A DNA stretch of 64,000 bases from Solobacterium sp. (GCA_022486705.1 JAKVKC010000004.1:1-64000), one strand, 5' to 3'; numbered from the stretch's first letter, positions 16,813-25,001 are shown. Numbers and translations are program-made. The notes: a model not told the origin generated them from the letters alone.

Positions 16813-16842
16813 TGGCATCAAAATGGCATCACTTTGGCATCA
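16813..16842. repeat. three direct TGGCATCA repeats, 11-bp period
   Basis: TGGCATCA occurs at 16813, 16824 and 16835, exactly 11 bp apart, so the copies face the same side of the helix. They lie 54 bases after tRNA-Gly. This resembles the arm-type sites of tyrosine integrases and may mark an old integration site, but no integrase is present. The rest of 16843-17205 shows no gene; it is AT-rich with short imperfect hairpins I cannot name. Confidence 0.5.
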
Positions 16843-17215
16843 AAATTTATTTTATGCAATACGGCAGATATGTGGCGAAAAATAACTGCTGTATCAGCAA
16901 ACTTTGCTGTTTAAGAGGCGTTTATGCTACCTATAGCAGAATGGTCTGCTATGTGCTCTGCATCTGCCGGCAGCAGACTTGCTCATAAAACAAAATCACT
17001 AATTCTTCACCAGACTCTTTAAAAGCGTCTGCTTATCGTATATCTATGCAGTCGAAAGACGTCTTTTTCGTTTTGACGGTCCTGGCTTCTTCTTAAAAAG
17101 GCATAGCAGTATTGATATTTGCAGCTGATGATCCGCATGTATTTATAGATCTGTCCTTTCGACACAGACCGCTGTACAGCCTATAATAGCGATGGAAAAG
17201 GGCAGAAAATAAATA

Positions 17216-17246
17216 ACCGGTTTACTGTTATATGAAAGCACTTACA
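17216..17246 (+). promoter_or_regulatory. composite operator copy 1: ACCGGTTTACT plus cre-like site
   Basis: ACCGGTTTACT (17216-17226), which contains the palindrome AACCGGTT, is followed after 6 bases by ATGAAAGCACTTACA (17232-17246). The latter matches the CcpA consensus WTGNAANCGNWNNCW except for one base. AACCGGTT-centred palindromes are typical of LacI-family operators. Confidence 0.6.
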
Positions 17247-17317
17247 ATTGCTTATTAATCGCATTATTGCATACATTTATTATGATATAAAAGATTTGAA
17301 AATTGTTAAAATAAATA

Positions 17318-17349
17318 ACCGGTTTACTTTTTCACTGAAAGCGCTTGTA
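17318..17349 (+). promoter_or_regulatory. composite operator copy 2: ACCGGTTTACT plus cre-like site
   Basis: The same ACCGGTTTACT (17318-17328), again preceded by AAATAAATA, is followed after 6-7 bases by CTGAAAGCGCTTGTA (17335-17349), whose GAAAGCGCTT core is cre-like. It lies 102 bp after copy 1 and about 90 bp before the HyuA-like gene. Confidence 0.6.
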
Positions 17350-17437
17350 ATTACAAAAGAAGTAAGTAAAATGAAGACATAGTCACGGATATGAAAAAGA
17401 TCCTAGTGACCTCAAAGAGATGAGGAGAGCAAGAATT

Positions 17438-19576
17438 ATGACAGAAGATCATCGCAAAGTACGTATGGGCATTGATGTTGGCGGCACATATACAAAGTGT
17501 GTAGCTATGGACAACATCACGCATGAAATCATTGGCAAAAACGAAGTGAAGACAACACATGATGCAAAAGAAGGTGTTGCCTTGGGCGTTGTACAGTCAT
17601 TTGAGAACTGTATGAATGAGAATCATATATTGCCGGAGGATGTTGTCTTCGTTGCACATTCTACGACCCAGGCGACCAATGCCTTTATCGAAGGCGATGT
17701 TGCTAAGGTCGGTATCATCGGTGTTGCCGGCGGCGGCTTGGAAGGCATGCTGGCAAAGAAACAGCTGCGTCTAGATGACGTCATGCTGGATGAGAAGGTC
17801 GACCGCAGGATCCATATCTTCAATGAATACATCCCAAAGAAGAATCTGTCTGACAGTACAATTGATGAAGCAATCGACAGATTGGTCAAGCAGGGGGCAG
17901 AAGTCATTGTTGCCTCAATGGCTTTCGGCGTTGATTCACAGGATGAAGAAATGCAGATCTTCAAGCGTGCCGAGAGCAAGGGCATTCCTGTTACGGTCGC
18001 AAGCGATATTACAAAACTGTATGGCTTAACAAGAAGAACGAGAACAGCAGCTATCAATGCTTCTATTCTGCCAAAGATGATGGCAACAGCAAATGCAACA
18101 GAATCTTCTGTTCGCAAAGCCGGTGTCAAAGTTCCGCTGATGATCATGAGAGGCGATGGCGGTGTCATGGAGATCTCTGAAATGAGAAAGCGCCCGATCC
18201 TGACAGCTCTGTCAGGCCCAGCAGCTTCGGTCATGGGATCCCTGATGTATCTGCGTGCTTCCAACGCTATTTACTTTGAAGTGGGCGGCACAACAACAAA
18301 TATCGGTGTCATTAAGAATGGACGTCCAGGCGTCGACTATGCAAATATCGGCGGTCATGATACTTATATCAACTCTTTGGATGTACGTATCTTAGGATGC
18401 GCTGGCGGATCTATGGTGCGCATCAATGATCATGATGTCGTTGATGTTGGCCCTCGTTCTGCTCATATCGCAGGCTGCGAATATGCATGCTTTACCGATC
18501 CGGCAGAAATTGAGGATCCGCAGATCGAGCTTGTATCACCGAAAGAGGGAGATCCGGCAGATTATGTTGTCATTAAACTGAAGAGCGGCAAGCGCATTAC
18601 TTTCACTAATACTGATGCGGCCAATGTTCTTGGTCTGATCGATGAAAAATATTTTGCACATGGCAATGCTGAAAGTGCCAGAAAAGCAATGCAGCCAGTT
18701 GCTGATAAGCTTGGTATTACTGTTGAAGAATTGGCTGAGAAGATCCTGAATAAGGACTATGAAAAGGTCAGCGCATGTATCAATGCATTGGCAGAAAAGT
18801 ATCAGCTGGATCATGATGCAATGCGTTTGGTCGGCTGCGGCGGCGGTGCTGCTGCATTGGTTCCATACTGTGCTAAGAAGATGGATCTGCCATTCTCCAT
18901 TCCGGAGAATGCCGAGGTGATTTCTTCCATCGGTGTTGCATTGGCCATGGTAAGAGATGTTATTGAACGTGTGATACCGAATCCGACGCAGCAGGATATC
19001 CGCGAAGTCAAGAAGGAAGCTATCGATGCCTGCATCAGTTCAGGAGCTGCTCCTGATTCCGTCGAAGTCCATATTGAGATCGACAACCAGTCGGGAAAGG
19101 TCACGGCTATCGCGACCGGTTCGACGGAAGTCAAGACAACAGATCTGCTGAAGGAATGCACGGAAGAAGAAGCTTTGAAACTGGCAACGGCTGATTTTGG
19201 ACCAAAGACGACAGATATTGCCTTGACATGCAGTACAGACAAGTTCTATGTCTATACGGGAAAACGCGGAAATGAAACACCGCTGCGTATTCTGGACAAG
19301 AAGGGATTTATCAAGGTGCAGTGCTCCAATGCCCAGGCAGTGAAGGTCAAGGCAAAGGACTACAAGGCAGTAGTTGAGGATATGTGGCAGAAACTTGCTG
19401 TATTTAAGACAGAAGCAGTGATCCGCCCGGATTATTATGTATGCGCGGGACCAAGAGTTACGGATTACAGTTCCGTTGATCTGCAGCAGGATGAACTGCT
19501 GATGGATTTGGATATCAATGACCGCGATCCGGAAGAGGATATCATTATCGTTGGCAACGTCAACGATATCGGCTGA
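17438..19576 (+). CDS. hydantoinase/oxoprolinase HyuA-like protein
   Basis: A 712-residue ASKHA-fold protein of the HyuA family, whose members use ATP to open cyclic amides such as hydantoins or 5-oxoproline. Seen: phosphate loop MGIDVGGTYTKCVAM at the N-terminus, AHSTTQATNAFIEG near residue 75, the central domain with MRGDGGVMEISEMRKRP, then LSGPAASVMGS and FEVGGTTTNIGVI near residues 255-290, and GCGGGAAALVPYCA near 470. Residues after about 535 form an extension I do not recognise. HyuB, the usual partner, is absent. GAGGAGAG fixes the start at 17438 rather than 17420. It heads an operon with an IrrE-like peptidase and a YhcH-like protein. Confidence 0.85.
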   Translation: MTEDHRKVRMGIDVGGTYTKCVAMDNITHEIIGKNEVKTTHDAKEGVALGVVQSFENCMNENHILPEDVVFVAHSTTQATNAFIEGDVAKVGIIGVAGGGLEGMLAKKQLRLDDVMLDEKVDRRIHIFNEYIPKKNLSDSTIDEAIDRLVKQGAEVIVASMAFGVDSQDEEMQIFKRAESKGIPVTVASDITKLYGLTRRTRTAAINASILPKMMATANATESSVRKAGVKVPLMIMRGDGGVMEISEMRKRPILTALSGPAASVMGSLMYLRASNAIYFEVGGTTTNIGVIKNGRPGVDYANIGGHDTYINSLDVRILGCAGGSMVRINDHDVVDVGPRSAHIAGCEYACFTDPAEIEDPQIELVSPKEGDPADYVVIKLKSGKRITFTNTDAANVLGLIDEKYFAHGNAESARKAMQPVADKLGITVEELAEKILNKDYEKVSACINALAEKYQLDHDAMRLVGCGGGAAALVPYCAKKMDLPFSIPENAEVISSIGVALAMVRDVIERVIPNPTQQDIREVKKEAIDACISSGAAPDSVEVHIEIDNQSGKVTAIATGSTEVKTTDLLKECTEEEALKLATADFGPKTTDIALTCSTDKFYVYTGKRGNETPLRILDKKGFIKVQCSNAQAVKVKAKDYKAVVEDMWQKLAVFKTEAVIRPDYYVCAGPRVTDYSSVDLQQDELLMDLDINDRDPEEDIIIVGNVNDIG

Positions 19577-19590
19577 TCGGAGAAACCGCA

Positions 19591-20406
19591 ATGGATTGGA
19601 AAAAATGGGCAAAAGATTTTGGCAATTCAATGATTGGAAAGCCGGATCCGGATCGGAATATGCCGGATGTTGCAGTCCGGCCAGTCAGTGTCATCACGGC
19701 AGACCTTGTCAAGATCCAGGAGGACCATTGGTGGAAATATGCATTCTCCCGCGAACCGCTGAATGAAAAGTTTGATGATGCCAACAGAAGAAATCTTATG
19801 CAGCAGGCGATTGCATGCGGCAGAAAGTATGCCGATGAATGTATACAGAAATACGGAACTTCTGATGCAAAAGAATTGGCAAAAGCAGTCGGTCTGAATG
19901 TGGATTATCCGGAACAGCCGCAGAATGGACGACGTGTACTGTTCGCTGAATACCGCGATCCGAATGCTGTCCATATCTATGAAGACGGCGTGCGCAGAGG
20001 AAAAGCCATGCTGGAAAAGGAAGACGTCAGGAAATCACTGGGAGATATTGATCTGGAAAATATTCTGCTTTCCCACGAATTGTTCCACTGGATCGAAAAA
20101 GAAAATGAAAATACGATCTGGTCAAGAACATATGAACTGGAACTTTGGAAAGTCGGTCCAGTAAAGAATCATACACATATTGCATGTCTCAGCGAGATCG
20201 CTGCCATGTCGTTTGCTAAAAAGCTGAATCAGCTTCCGTATTCGGCATATGTACTGGATGCTTTCTTGGATTATGGCTATTCACCGAAAGCGGCCAGTGC
20301 TCTGTATGAAGAAATGATGGCCGATGACAACCGGTCACCAAGCCGGACAGCTGTAAAGGCACCGGCAGAAGAAACAGAGGAAGAAGACAAGAATGTACGC
20401 AGCTGA
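19591..20406 (+). CDS. IrrE/ImmA-like zinc metallopeptidase (HExxH)
   Basis: A 271-residue protein with HELFH at residues 162-166, the HExxH zinc motif, and SEIAAMSFAKKLNQLP at 201-216. A Glu followed by a Phe-Ala helix about 35-40 residues after HExxH is the third-ligand pattern of ImmA/IrrE (M78-type) gluzincins. The region before it (KAVGLNVDYPE, VHIYEDG) also fits that fold. There is no signal peptide, so it is probably cytosolic. The C-terminal 30 residues are polar. It starts 14 bases after the HyuA-like gene and overlaps the next gene by 14 bases. Substrate unknown; the peptidase assignment comes from motifs only. Confidence 0.65.
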   Translation: MDWKKWAKDFGNSMIGKPDPDRNMPDVAVRPVSVITADLVKIQEDHWWKYAFSREPLNEKFDDANRRNLMQQAIACGRKYADECIQKYGTSDAKELAKAVGLNVDYPEQPQNGRRVLFAEYRDPNAVHIYEDGVRRGKAMLEKEDVRKSLGDIDLENILLSHELFHWIEKENENTIWSRTYELELWKVGPVKNHTHIACLSEIAAMSFAKKLNQLPYSAYVLDAFLDYGYSPKAASALYEEMMADDNRSPSRTAVKAPAEETEEEDKNVRS

Positions 20407-20845
20407 ACTGAAGAACATCGATCGATATGACCTTAAGAATGAACGCTTTCAGAAAGCATATGCTTGGCTGCAGAAACAGGATCTGACACAATTGGCAGTC
20501 GGCGATTATACGATTGAAGATAACAATGTGATTGCACATGTACAGGCATATATGACAAAGCCGATAGAGCAGTGCACCTTTGAAGCTCATGATGTATTCT
20601 TTGATATCCAGTATCTGATCAGCGGTCAGGAACGCTTCGGCATCTGCAGCCGCGAAGGACTGACAGTATCAAAGAAGGAAGAACAGAACGATACGATCCT
20701 GTATCAGGCACCGGCTGTTTATGGATCAGTAATCCTGCAGCCAGGAGATCTCATTATCGTGGCTCCGGAAGAAGCACATGCTCCTCATGGCGCAGCGGAA
20801 CAGCCGATGGAAGTACGTAAAGTTGTTGTTAAAGTCAGGATCTGA
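20393..20845 (+). CDS. YhcH/YjgK/YiaL family protein
   Basis: A 150-residue single-domain cupin-like protein of the DUF386 family. Members sit in sugar-acid and sialic acid catabolic operons and are proposed anomerases or isomerases. Seen: FEAHDVFFDIQYLISGQERFG at residues 61-81 (conserved His and Asp, in the block around HDVFFDIQY), and LIIVAPEEAHAPHGA near 121-135 with the family's metal-binding His residues. It overlaps the peptidase gene by 14 bases and ends the operon at a clear terminator. Its presence suggests that the HyuA operon handles a sugar-derived or sugar-acid-like compound. Confidence 0.88.
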   Translation: MYAAELKNIDRYDLKNERFQKAYAWLQKQDLTQLAVGDYTIEDNNVIAHVQAYMTKPIEQCTFEAHDVFFDIQYLISGQERFGICSREGLTVSKKEEQNDTILYQAPAVYGSVILQPGDLIIVAPEEAHAPHGAAEQPMEVRKVVVKVRI

Positions 20846-20850
20846 TGAAG

Positions 20851-20879
20851 AGGGCAGATGAAAATGCCCTTTTTCTTTT
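20851..20879 (+). terminator. terminator of the HyuA operon
   Basis: Stem AGGGCA/TGCCCT with loop GATGAAAA, followed by TTTTCTTTT. Confidence 0.88.
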
Positions 20880-20970
20880 GCATGCATGCAGGCAGTCGGC
20901 CGGCAGAAAATGAAGGATTGAACAACCTTCGCTCCTTCATTTTTTGAAAATACTGCACACTTTTGGATAG

Positions 20971-21050
20971 AGTAAACCGGTATAATTGGTTTATTCCGGT
21001 AAAATATAGGCTCTTCAAATGAGAATGGTAAACAGCTGAAAGCGCTTAAA
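20971..21050 (+). promoter_or_regulatory. operator region of the permease gene
   Basis: AGTAAACCGGT at 20971-20981 is the exact reverse complement of the 11-mer found twice before the HyuA-like gene. TATAAT overlaps its end (20981-20986) and TAAACC/GGTTTA forms an inverted repeat around it. CTGAAAGCGCTTAAA at 21036-21050 has the cre-like core GAAAGCGCTT. The permease and HyuA operon therefore probably share regulators. The rest of 20880-21234 holds no gene. Confidence 0.6.
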
Positions 21051-21234
21051 AATGTGGATGTAAAGGCTTGCAAAGGCATAATATCGGTGCTAACATCTAA
21101 GACATAAGATATGTTGTAAAGCAAACAGGTTAACTTAAAGGGGCCTGGTTGGAAGAGAACAATAATATGCAATCTCCCTGGATGCTTTCTGATGTATCCG
21201 CGCTCATCGTTTCACAAAAATGGAGGGGAATTAA

Positions 21235-22596
21235 ATGAGTGATATTGTAATTGGTATTCTATTAATCGCTTCCTTGGCGGGCATGATCTATTATGCTGTC
21301 AAGGGAAAGAACCTCATGGTAGGCTTCATGATCATTTCTACCATCTGGCTGGTGATCTGTCTGGTTGGAAATGCCATCAGTGCAAATCCATCTATGGCAA
21401 ATCTTTCTACCTTGGATGTTGTGAAATCTGTCTTCCAAGCCGGTCCTGAAGGATATGCAAAATCAATTCTGGTCAACATTTTCTTCGGTGCCTTCTTCGG
21501 CCGTGTCCTGATCGACACGGGCATCGCTTCCACACTGATCCGCAAAGTTGTTGAACTTGGCGGTGACAAACCAAAGATCACAATGATCCTTCTGAACGTC
21601 GTTGTCGCTCTGTGCTTCACTTCTATGACCGGCATCGGTCCAGTCATCTCGATTGCTGTCATTGCTCTGCCTATTATGCAGGCTCTGTCAATTCCATCTG
21701 AGATCGCTCTGTTCTCGTTCATGGGTTCTATCATGTCAGGTATTCTTTGGAACGTTACGAACTTCACGCAGTACCAGGGAATTCTGGAAGGCATGGCTAA
21801 AGGTATGTTTGCTGATCCAGCTTATTCATTCTCTGCGTATACGCCATTCGGCATTGCCGCTATGATCATTGCATTCGTTATCATCATGGTCGTATCCTGC
21901 ATTGCTCTGGATAAGAAAAAGAAGTCGCACGCTTGGGCTGCTGTAACACCGGAGAACAATGGTGCTAAGGCAAATGCTCCGATGATCTCATGGCTTGCTG
22001 TTATTATGCCGGTCATTCTTGTCGCTGCATTTAAGATCCCAGTCATTCCTTCCTTCATCATTGCTGCTATCTATGCATTGCTTGTCTGCGGCAAATTCAA
22101 GGGCGGATATGAAAAGGTCTGCCAGATGCTCGCTAAGCAGTTCACGGATGGTTCTGTTGATGTTGCACCAATGATCGGCTTCCTGCTGACCCTGTCCATG
22201 TTCAATGCTGTCGCTGTCTATGCCGGTCCTTACTTCAAGGCAATTGTCGGCGGTATCTTCCCGACAACAGCTATCGGCATCACGATCCTGTTAGCAGTAC
22301 TGATCCCATTAGGCTTCTTCCGCGGTCCTACAAACCTTGTTGGATGCGGAACTGCAGTTGCTGTTGTTATTCTGCAGGCTGCCAATTGGCCAGTCGGCTT
22401 CATCTATCCTCTGTTCGCTGTGACGACCATTGTTCCTCAGCATCTTGACATTACACAGTCATGGGTTGCTTGGGGCTTAGGTTATACACATGTGAGCTCG
22501 AAGGATTATATGAAGTATACGATTCTTACTGGATGGGTCATCGGTGCGATTCTGTGCTTTGTCAACCTGGCAATGCATGGCGGACTTGTTGGCTGA
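21235..22596 (+). CDS. GntP/CitM-like permease of the ion transporter superfamily
   Basis: A 453-residue integral membrane protein with about 11-12 helices, typical of secondary transporters for organic or sugar acids (ion transporter superfamily). Seen: an N-terminal two-helix region, the loop FTSMTGIGPVISIAVIALP near residue 125-145, and a matching segment in the second half, LGFFRGPTNLVGCGTAVAVV near residue 360, as expected for inverted repeats. The TGGAGGGGAATTAA site precedes the ATG well. It follows the HyuA/YhcH operon and shares its operator motif, so it is the likely importer for that pathway. Substrate not identified. Confidence 0.75.
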   Translation: MSDIVIGILLIASLAGMIYYAVKGKNLMVGFMIISTIWLVICLVGNAISANPSMANLSTLDVVKSVFQAGPEGYAKSILVNIFFGAFFGRVLIDTGIASTLIRKVVELGGDKPKITMILLNVVVALCFTSMTGIGPVISIAVIALPIMQALSIPSEIALFSFMGSIMSGILWNVTNFTQYQGILEGMAKGMFADPAYSFSAYTPFGIAAMIIAFVIIMVVSCIALDKKKKSHAWAAVTPENNGAKANAPMISWLAVIMPVILVAAFKIPVIPSFIIAAIYALLVCGKFKGGYEKVCQMLAKQFTDGSVDVAPMIGFLLTLSMFNAVAVYAGPYFKAIVGGIFPTTAIGITILLAVLIPLGFFRGPTNLVGCGTAVAVVILQAANWPVGFIYPLFAVTTIVPQHLDITQSWVAWGLGYTHVSSKDYMKYTILTGWVIGAILCFVNLAMHGGLVG

Positions 22597-22630
22597 TCAG
22601 AAACAGTTCATATAGCAGCTATCATAAAAG

Positions 22631-22662
22631 TCTGAAGAACAAAATTGTTCTCCAGATTTTTT
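22631..22662 (+). terminator. terminator of the permease gene
   Basis: Stem TCTGaAGAACAA/TTGTTCTcCAGA (one internal mismatch), then six T. Confidence 0.9.
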
Positions 22663-22807
22663 GTTGAGTCTTGAGCAATTTAACAGACTATGCTAGGAAT
22701 TCTCCCATCTCTGCAGGTGGTGAGATGAACCAACGTCTCTTTACTTAGCTCAATTATAATGATTTCCCCCTTTTTCTTACATTCCGTCCTATATGAATTA
22801 TGCAAAT

Positions 22808-22852
22808 GGCCCACTAGGGCAGAAGAAGCCGCCGCACATGGACGGCTTTTTT
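22808..22852 (+). terminator. orphan hairpins with T run, possible small-RNA end
   Basis: GGCCCACTAGGGC forms a short hairpin, and an imperfect GCCGCC/GGACGGC hairpin at 22828-22846 is followed by six T. TATAAT occurs at 22755-22760. No clear protein gene lies in 22663-22860, so a small RNA is possible, but evidence is thin. Confidence 0.35.
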
Positions 22853-23074
22853 CGTTATGATGACAATTTTTGTATGATGTTGATATGTTTTTTTCTGTCA
22901 GAATATTTACGTACTCCATGATTCTTAATATCATAGTAATTTGTTAGTATTTTCAAACTGTTAAAATGACATGCACAATTCCTGATTTGCACTATCCGTA
23001 CCAAAAAATCTATGAACGTTCCAAAATTTGTATACCCAAAAGTTACCATTCTTTAAAAATATTGCGAAAATAAT

Positions 23075-23170
23075 AAATGGAATTGATGCATCAATCCTTA
23101 CTGGATGTGCCATCCATGCAATTCTGTGCGTTATCAGCTTGGCAATCCCCGATGGGCTTATTAGGCAATC
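23075..23170 (+). pseudogene. decayed fragment of a second permease copy (C-terminal end)
   Basis: In one reading frame this stretch encodes SILTGCAIHAILC then LAIPDGLI. The C-terminus of the intact permease reads TILTGWVIGAILC then LAMHGGLV. About half of the residues are identical, and the DNA aligns without gaps across about 75 bases (shared CTTACTGGATG, ATTCTGTGC, TGGCAAT). No start codon with a ribosome binding site and no other part of the gene is recognisable. It looks like the last remnant of a duplicated permease. Confidence 0.65.
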
Positions 23171-23197
23171 TGCAAAGAACTTATCGATAAGTATGGT

Positions 23198-23240
23198 GAA
23201 TACCTGGAGAAAGAAGTGAATCTCTAGGTATTCTTTATTT
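23198..23240 (+). terminator. terminator downstream of the permease remnant
   Basis: GAATACCT pairs with AGGTATTC, extended by GAGA/TCTC, then TTTATTT. It is consistent with the 3' end of a once-active gene. Confidence 0.7.
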
Positions 23241-23300
23241 GCTTACACGGCAAAAATCAAATGACGTTTCCGGCAATGTGTCTATATCTATTTTTGAGCT

Positions 23301-23329
23301 TAGACGGCATAATAGTACTGGTCTATAAT
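23301..23329 (+). promoter_or_regulatory. promoter of the marR-GT2 operon
   Basis: -35-like TAGACG (23301-23306), 17 bases, perfect TATAAT (23324-23329). The -10 runs into the palindrome at 23328. Confidence 0.55.
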
Positions 23330-23347
23330 AATACGAATTCGTATTAT
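23328..23347. promoter_or_regulatory. perfect 20-bp palindromic operator
   Basis: ATAATACGAATTCGTATTAT is a perfect inverted repeat ending 20 bases before the MarR gene and overlapping its -10. MarR proteins typically autoregulate through such sites, so this is the likely operator. Confidence 0.75.
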
Positions 23348-23367
23348 GTATATTCAGAAAGGAAACC

Positions 23368-23802
23368 ATGGAAAGAAAAGAGTCGGAAGGACTGAAACTG
23401 GTCTGCACAATGAATCGTCTGGATGGACTGTATCGCATTGCGGCCCGGAAAAAAGGCATTAAGATCAATACTCTGATCTTTCTGCGGGCTATCAATGACG
23501 GACGTGAACATACGCAGAAAACGCTCTGCGATGAATGGCTGATTCCAAAGACTACCTTGAATACGATCGTGCAGGAATGCATTGAGAAGGGATACGTATC
23601 ATTAGTGAATATGAAGCATTCAAAAGAAAAAGGCATCTGTGTCACAGCGCAGGGGAAAGCGTACAGCGATCAGATGGAAAGGGAGATCTCGCAGGCAGAA
23701 AAGAAAGCCATGAAAGCTACAAGTGATGCATATGGCAGCGTGCTGATCGAAGCAATGCAGAAATATACAGCATCTTTTGAAAAGGAATTGAACCAGAAAT
23801 GA
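23368..23802 (+). CDS. MarR-family transcriptional regulator
   Basis: A 144-residue winged-helix dimer. The DNA-binding part spans about residues 30-95: helix-turn-helix KTLCDEWLIPKTTLNTIVQECIE (the recognition helix begins at PKTTLN), then the wing with KEKGICVTAQGKAYSD. Flanking helices form the dimer interface. A 20-bp palindrome just upstream is the likely autoregulatory site. The stop overlaps the start of the glycosyltransferase (ATGA at 23799), so it probably controls that operon. The ligand is unknown. Confidence 0.85.
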   Translation: MERKESEGLKLVCTMNRLDGLYRIAARKKGIKINTLIFLRAINDGREHTQKTLCDEWLIPKTTLNTIVQECIEKGYVSLVNMKHSKEKGICVTAQGKAYSDQMEREISQAEKKAMKATSDAYGSVLIEAMQKYTASFEKELNQK

Positions 23803-25001
23803 AAAGTACTGTACTGCTGATACTGCTGCTTCTTCTGCTGACTGTTCCCGTCTATTTTTTAGTGTACTGCATCATTGCACTGTATCGTCCTTTCAGGCAC
23901 TATCCGGCTTCTTCTGCCTATCATAAGATTGCGGTGCTGATTCCTGCACGCAATGAAGAACATGTGATCGGCAATCTTGTGCAGTCGTTAGTTCAGCAGA
24001 ATTATCCGAAAGATGCATATGAGATCGATGTGCTGATCAATCACTGTACGGACGGTACAGAGAAGGCTGCTGCTGAAGCTGGTGCGAAGATCATCGCGTG
24101 CGGAAATACAAATTCAAAGGGAGAGGTCCTGCAGTATGCTTTCAGCATTCTGAAAGAGGATCCATCCATTGAAGCGTATATTGTGATGGATTCAGACAAT
24201 CTGGCTGATCCTGATTTTCTGCGCCGGATGAATGATGCTTACAGTGAAGGACATTGCTTGGTCCAGGGCAGGCGAACGGGCAAGAATTGCTTTGCCAGCT
24301 GGGTCAGCTGCTGCTATGAAGTGTTTTATATTCTGCAGAATATCTTTTTCAATCATGCCCGTTCTTCTATGGGACGGAGCGCTTCTTTCAATGGAACTGC
24401 CTGGCTGATGAGCCGCAGCTATCTTATGGAACATGGATATAAAACATACACGATGACTGAAGACGTTGAACTGATGGCATTGGCAGCATTGCAGAATGAA
24501 TCGATTGCCTATGTTCATGATGCTATTGTATATGATGAATATCCGGTCACTTTGAAAGTATCTCTGCGCCAGCTGGATCGCTGGATCTTCGGACAGATGC
24601 AGTGCATGCGGCGCTATGCCGGCAGGCTTTTCCATGCCGTGATCGCGCAGCGGTCAAAGTCATCTTTGGATATGGGCATGATCCTGACGATGCCGGTATT
24701 GGCTTTATTGGCGGCAGTGCTGCTGATCCTTTGGCTGATCAGCGATGCGGGGGCTGCTGCCTTCTGCGGAAAATATCTTTGGCTCATTCTTTTGGCTCTG
24801 TATATTGCGATGATCTGGTTTTTGACAGCAGTGCTGTGCAAGAATCAGTCTTCACCGAAAAAACTGATGCGCGGCATTCTCTGCTTTCCGCTCTTTATCC
24901 TGATCTGGCTGGTCCTGATGCCGGTCAATCTGTTCCGCAGAAAATTGGCTTGGAAACCGATACCGCATGAATATGCCAGTAAGATAGAGGAGATGCACTG
25001 A
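23799..25001 (+). CDS. membrane GT2 glycosyltransferase
   Basis: A 400-residue family 2 glycosyltransferase anchored in the membrane. An N-terminal helix (residues 3-25) precedes the GT-A domain: IPARNEEHVIGNLVQSLVQQ near 48, DxD in IVMDSDN near 130, acceptor base region TEDVEL near 225, and QLDRW near 262, a QxxRW motif of processive-type enzymes. Two or three helices close the protein (about 285-390). It resembles polysaccharide or glycolipid synthases. It is coupled to the MarR gene upstream (4-base overlap) and to a YwaF-like gene downstream (1-base overlap). Donor and acceptor unknown. Confidence 0.87.
   Translation: MKSTVLLILLLLLLTVPVYFLVYCIIALYRPFRHYPASSAYHKIAVLIPARNEEHVIGNLVQSLVQQNYPKDAYEIDVLINHCTDGTEKAAAEAGAKIIACGNTNSKGEVLQYAFSILKEDPSIEAYIVMDSDNLADPDFLRRMNDAYSEGHCLVQGRRTGKNCFASWVSCCYEVFYILQNIFFNHARSSMGRSASFNGTAWLMSRSYLMEHGYKTYTMTEDVELMALAALQNESIAYVHDAIVYDEYPVTLKVSLRQLDRWIFGQMQCMRRYAGRLFHAVIAQRSKSSLDMGMILTMPVLALLAAVLLILWLISDAGAAAFCGKYLWLILLALYIAMIWFLTAVLCKNQSSPKKLMRGILCFPLFILIWLVLMPVNLFRRKLAWKPIPHEYASKIEEMH

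Noticed and set aside
16843-17205. Integrase or other gene in the gap after the tRNA cluster
   Set aside because: All frames are short and interrupted; no motif or ribosome binding site was found.
22680-22934. 84-codon minus-strand frame in the gap after the permease
   Set aside because: The only part preceded by a ribosome binding site lacks a standard start codon, and no family is recognised.
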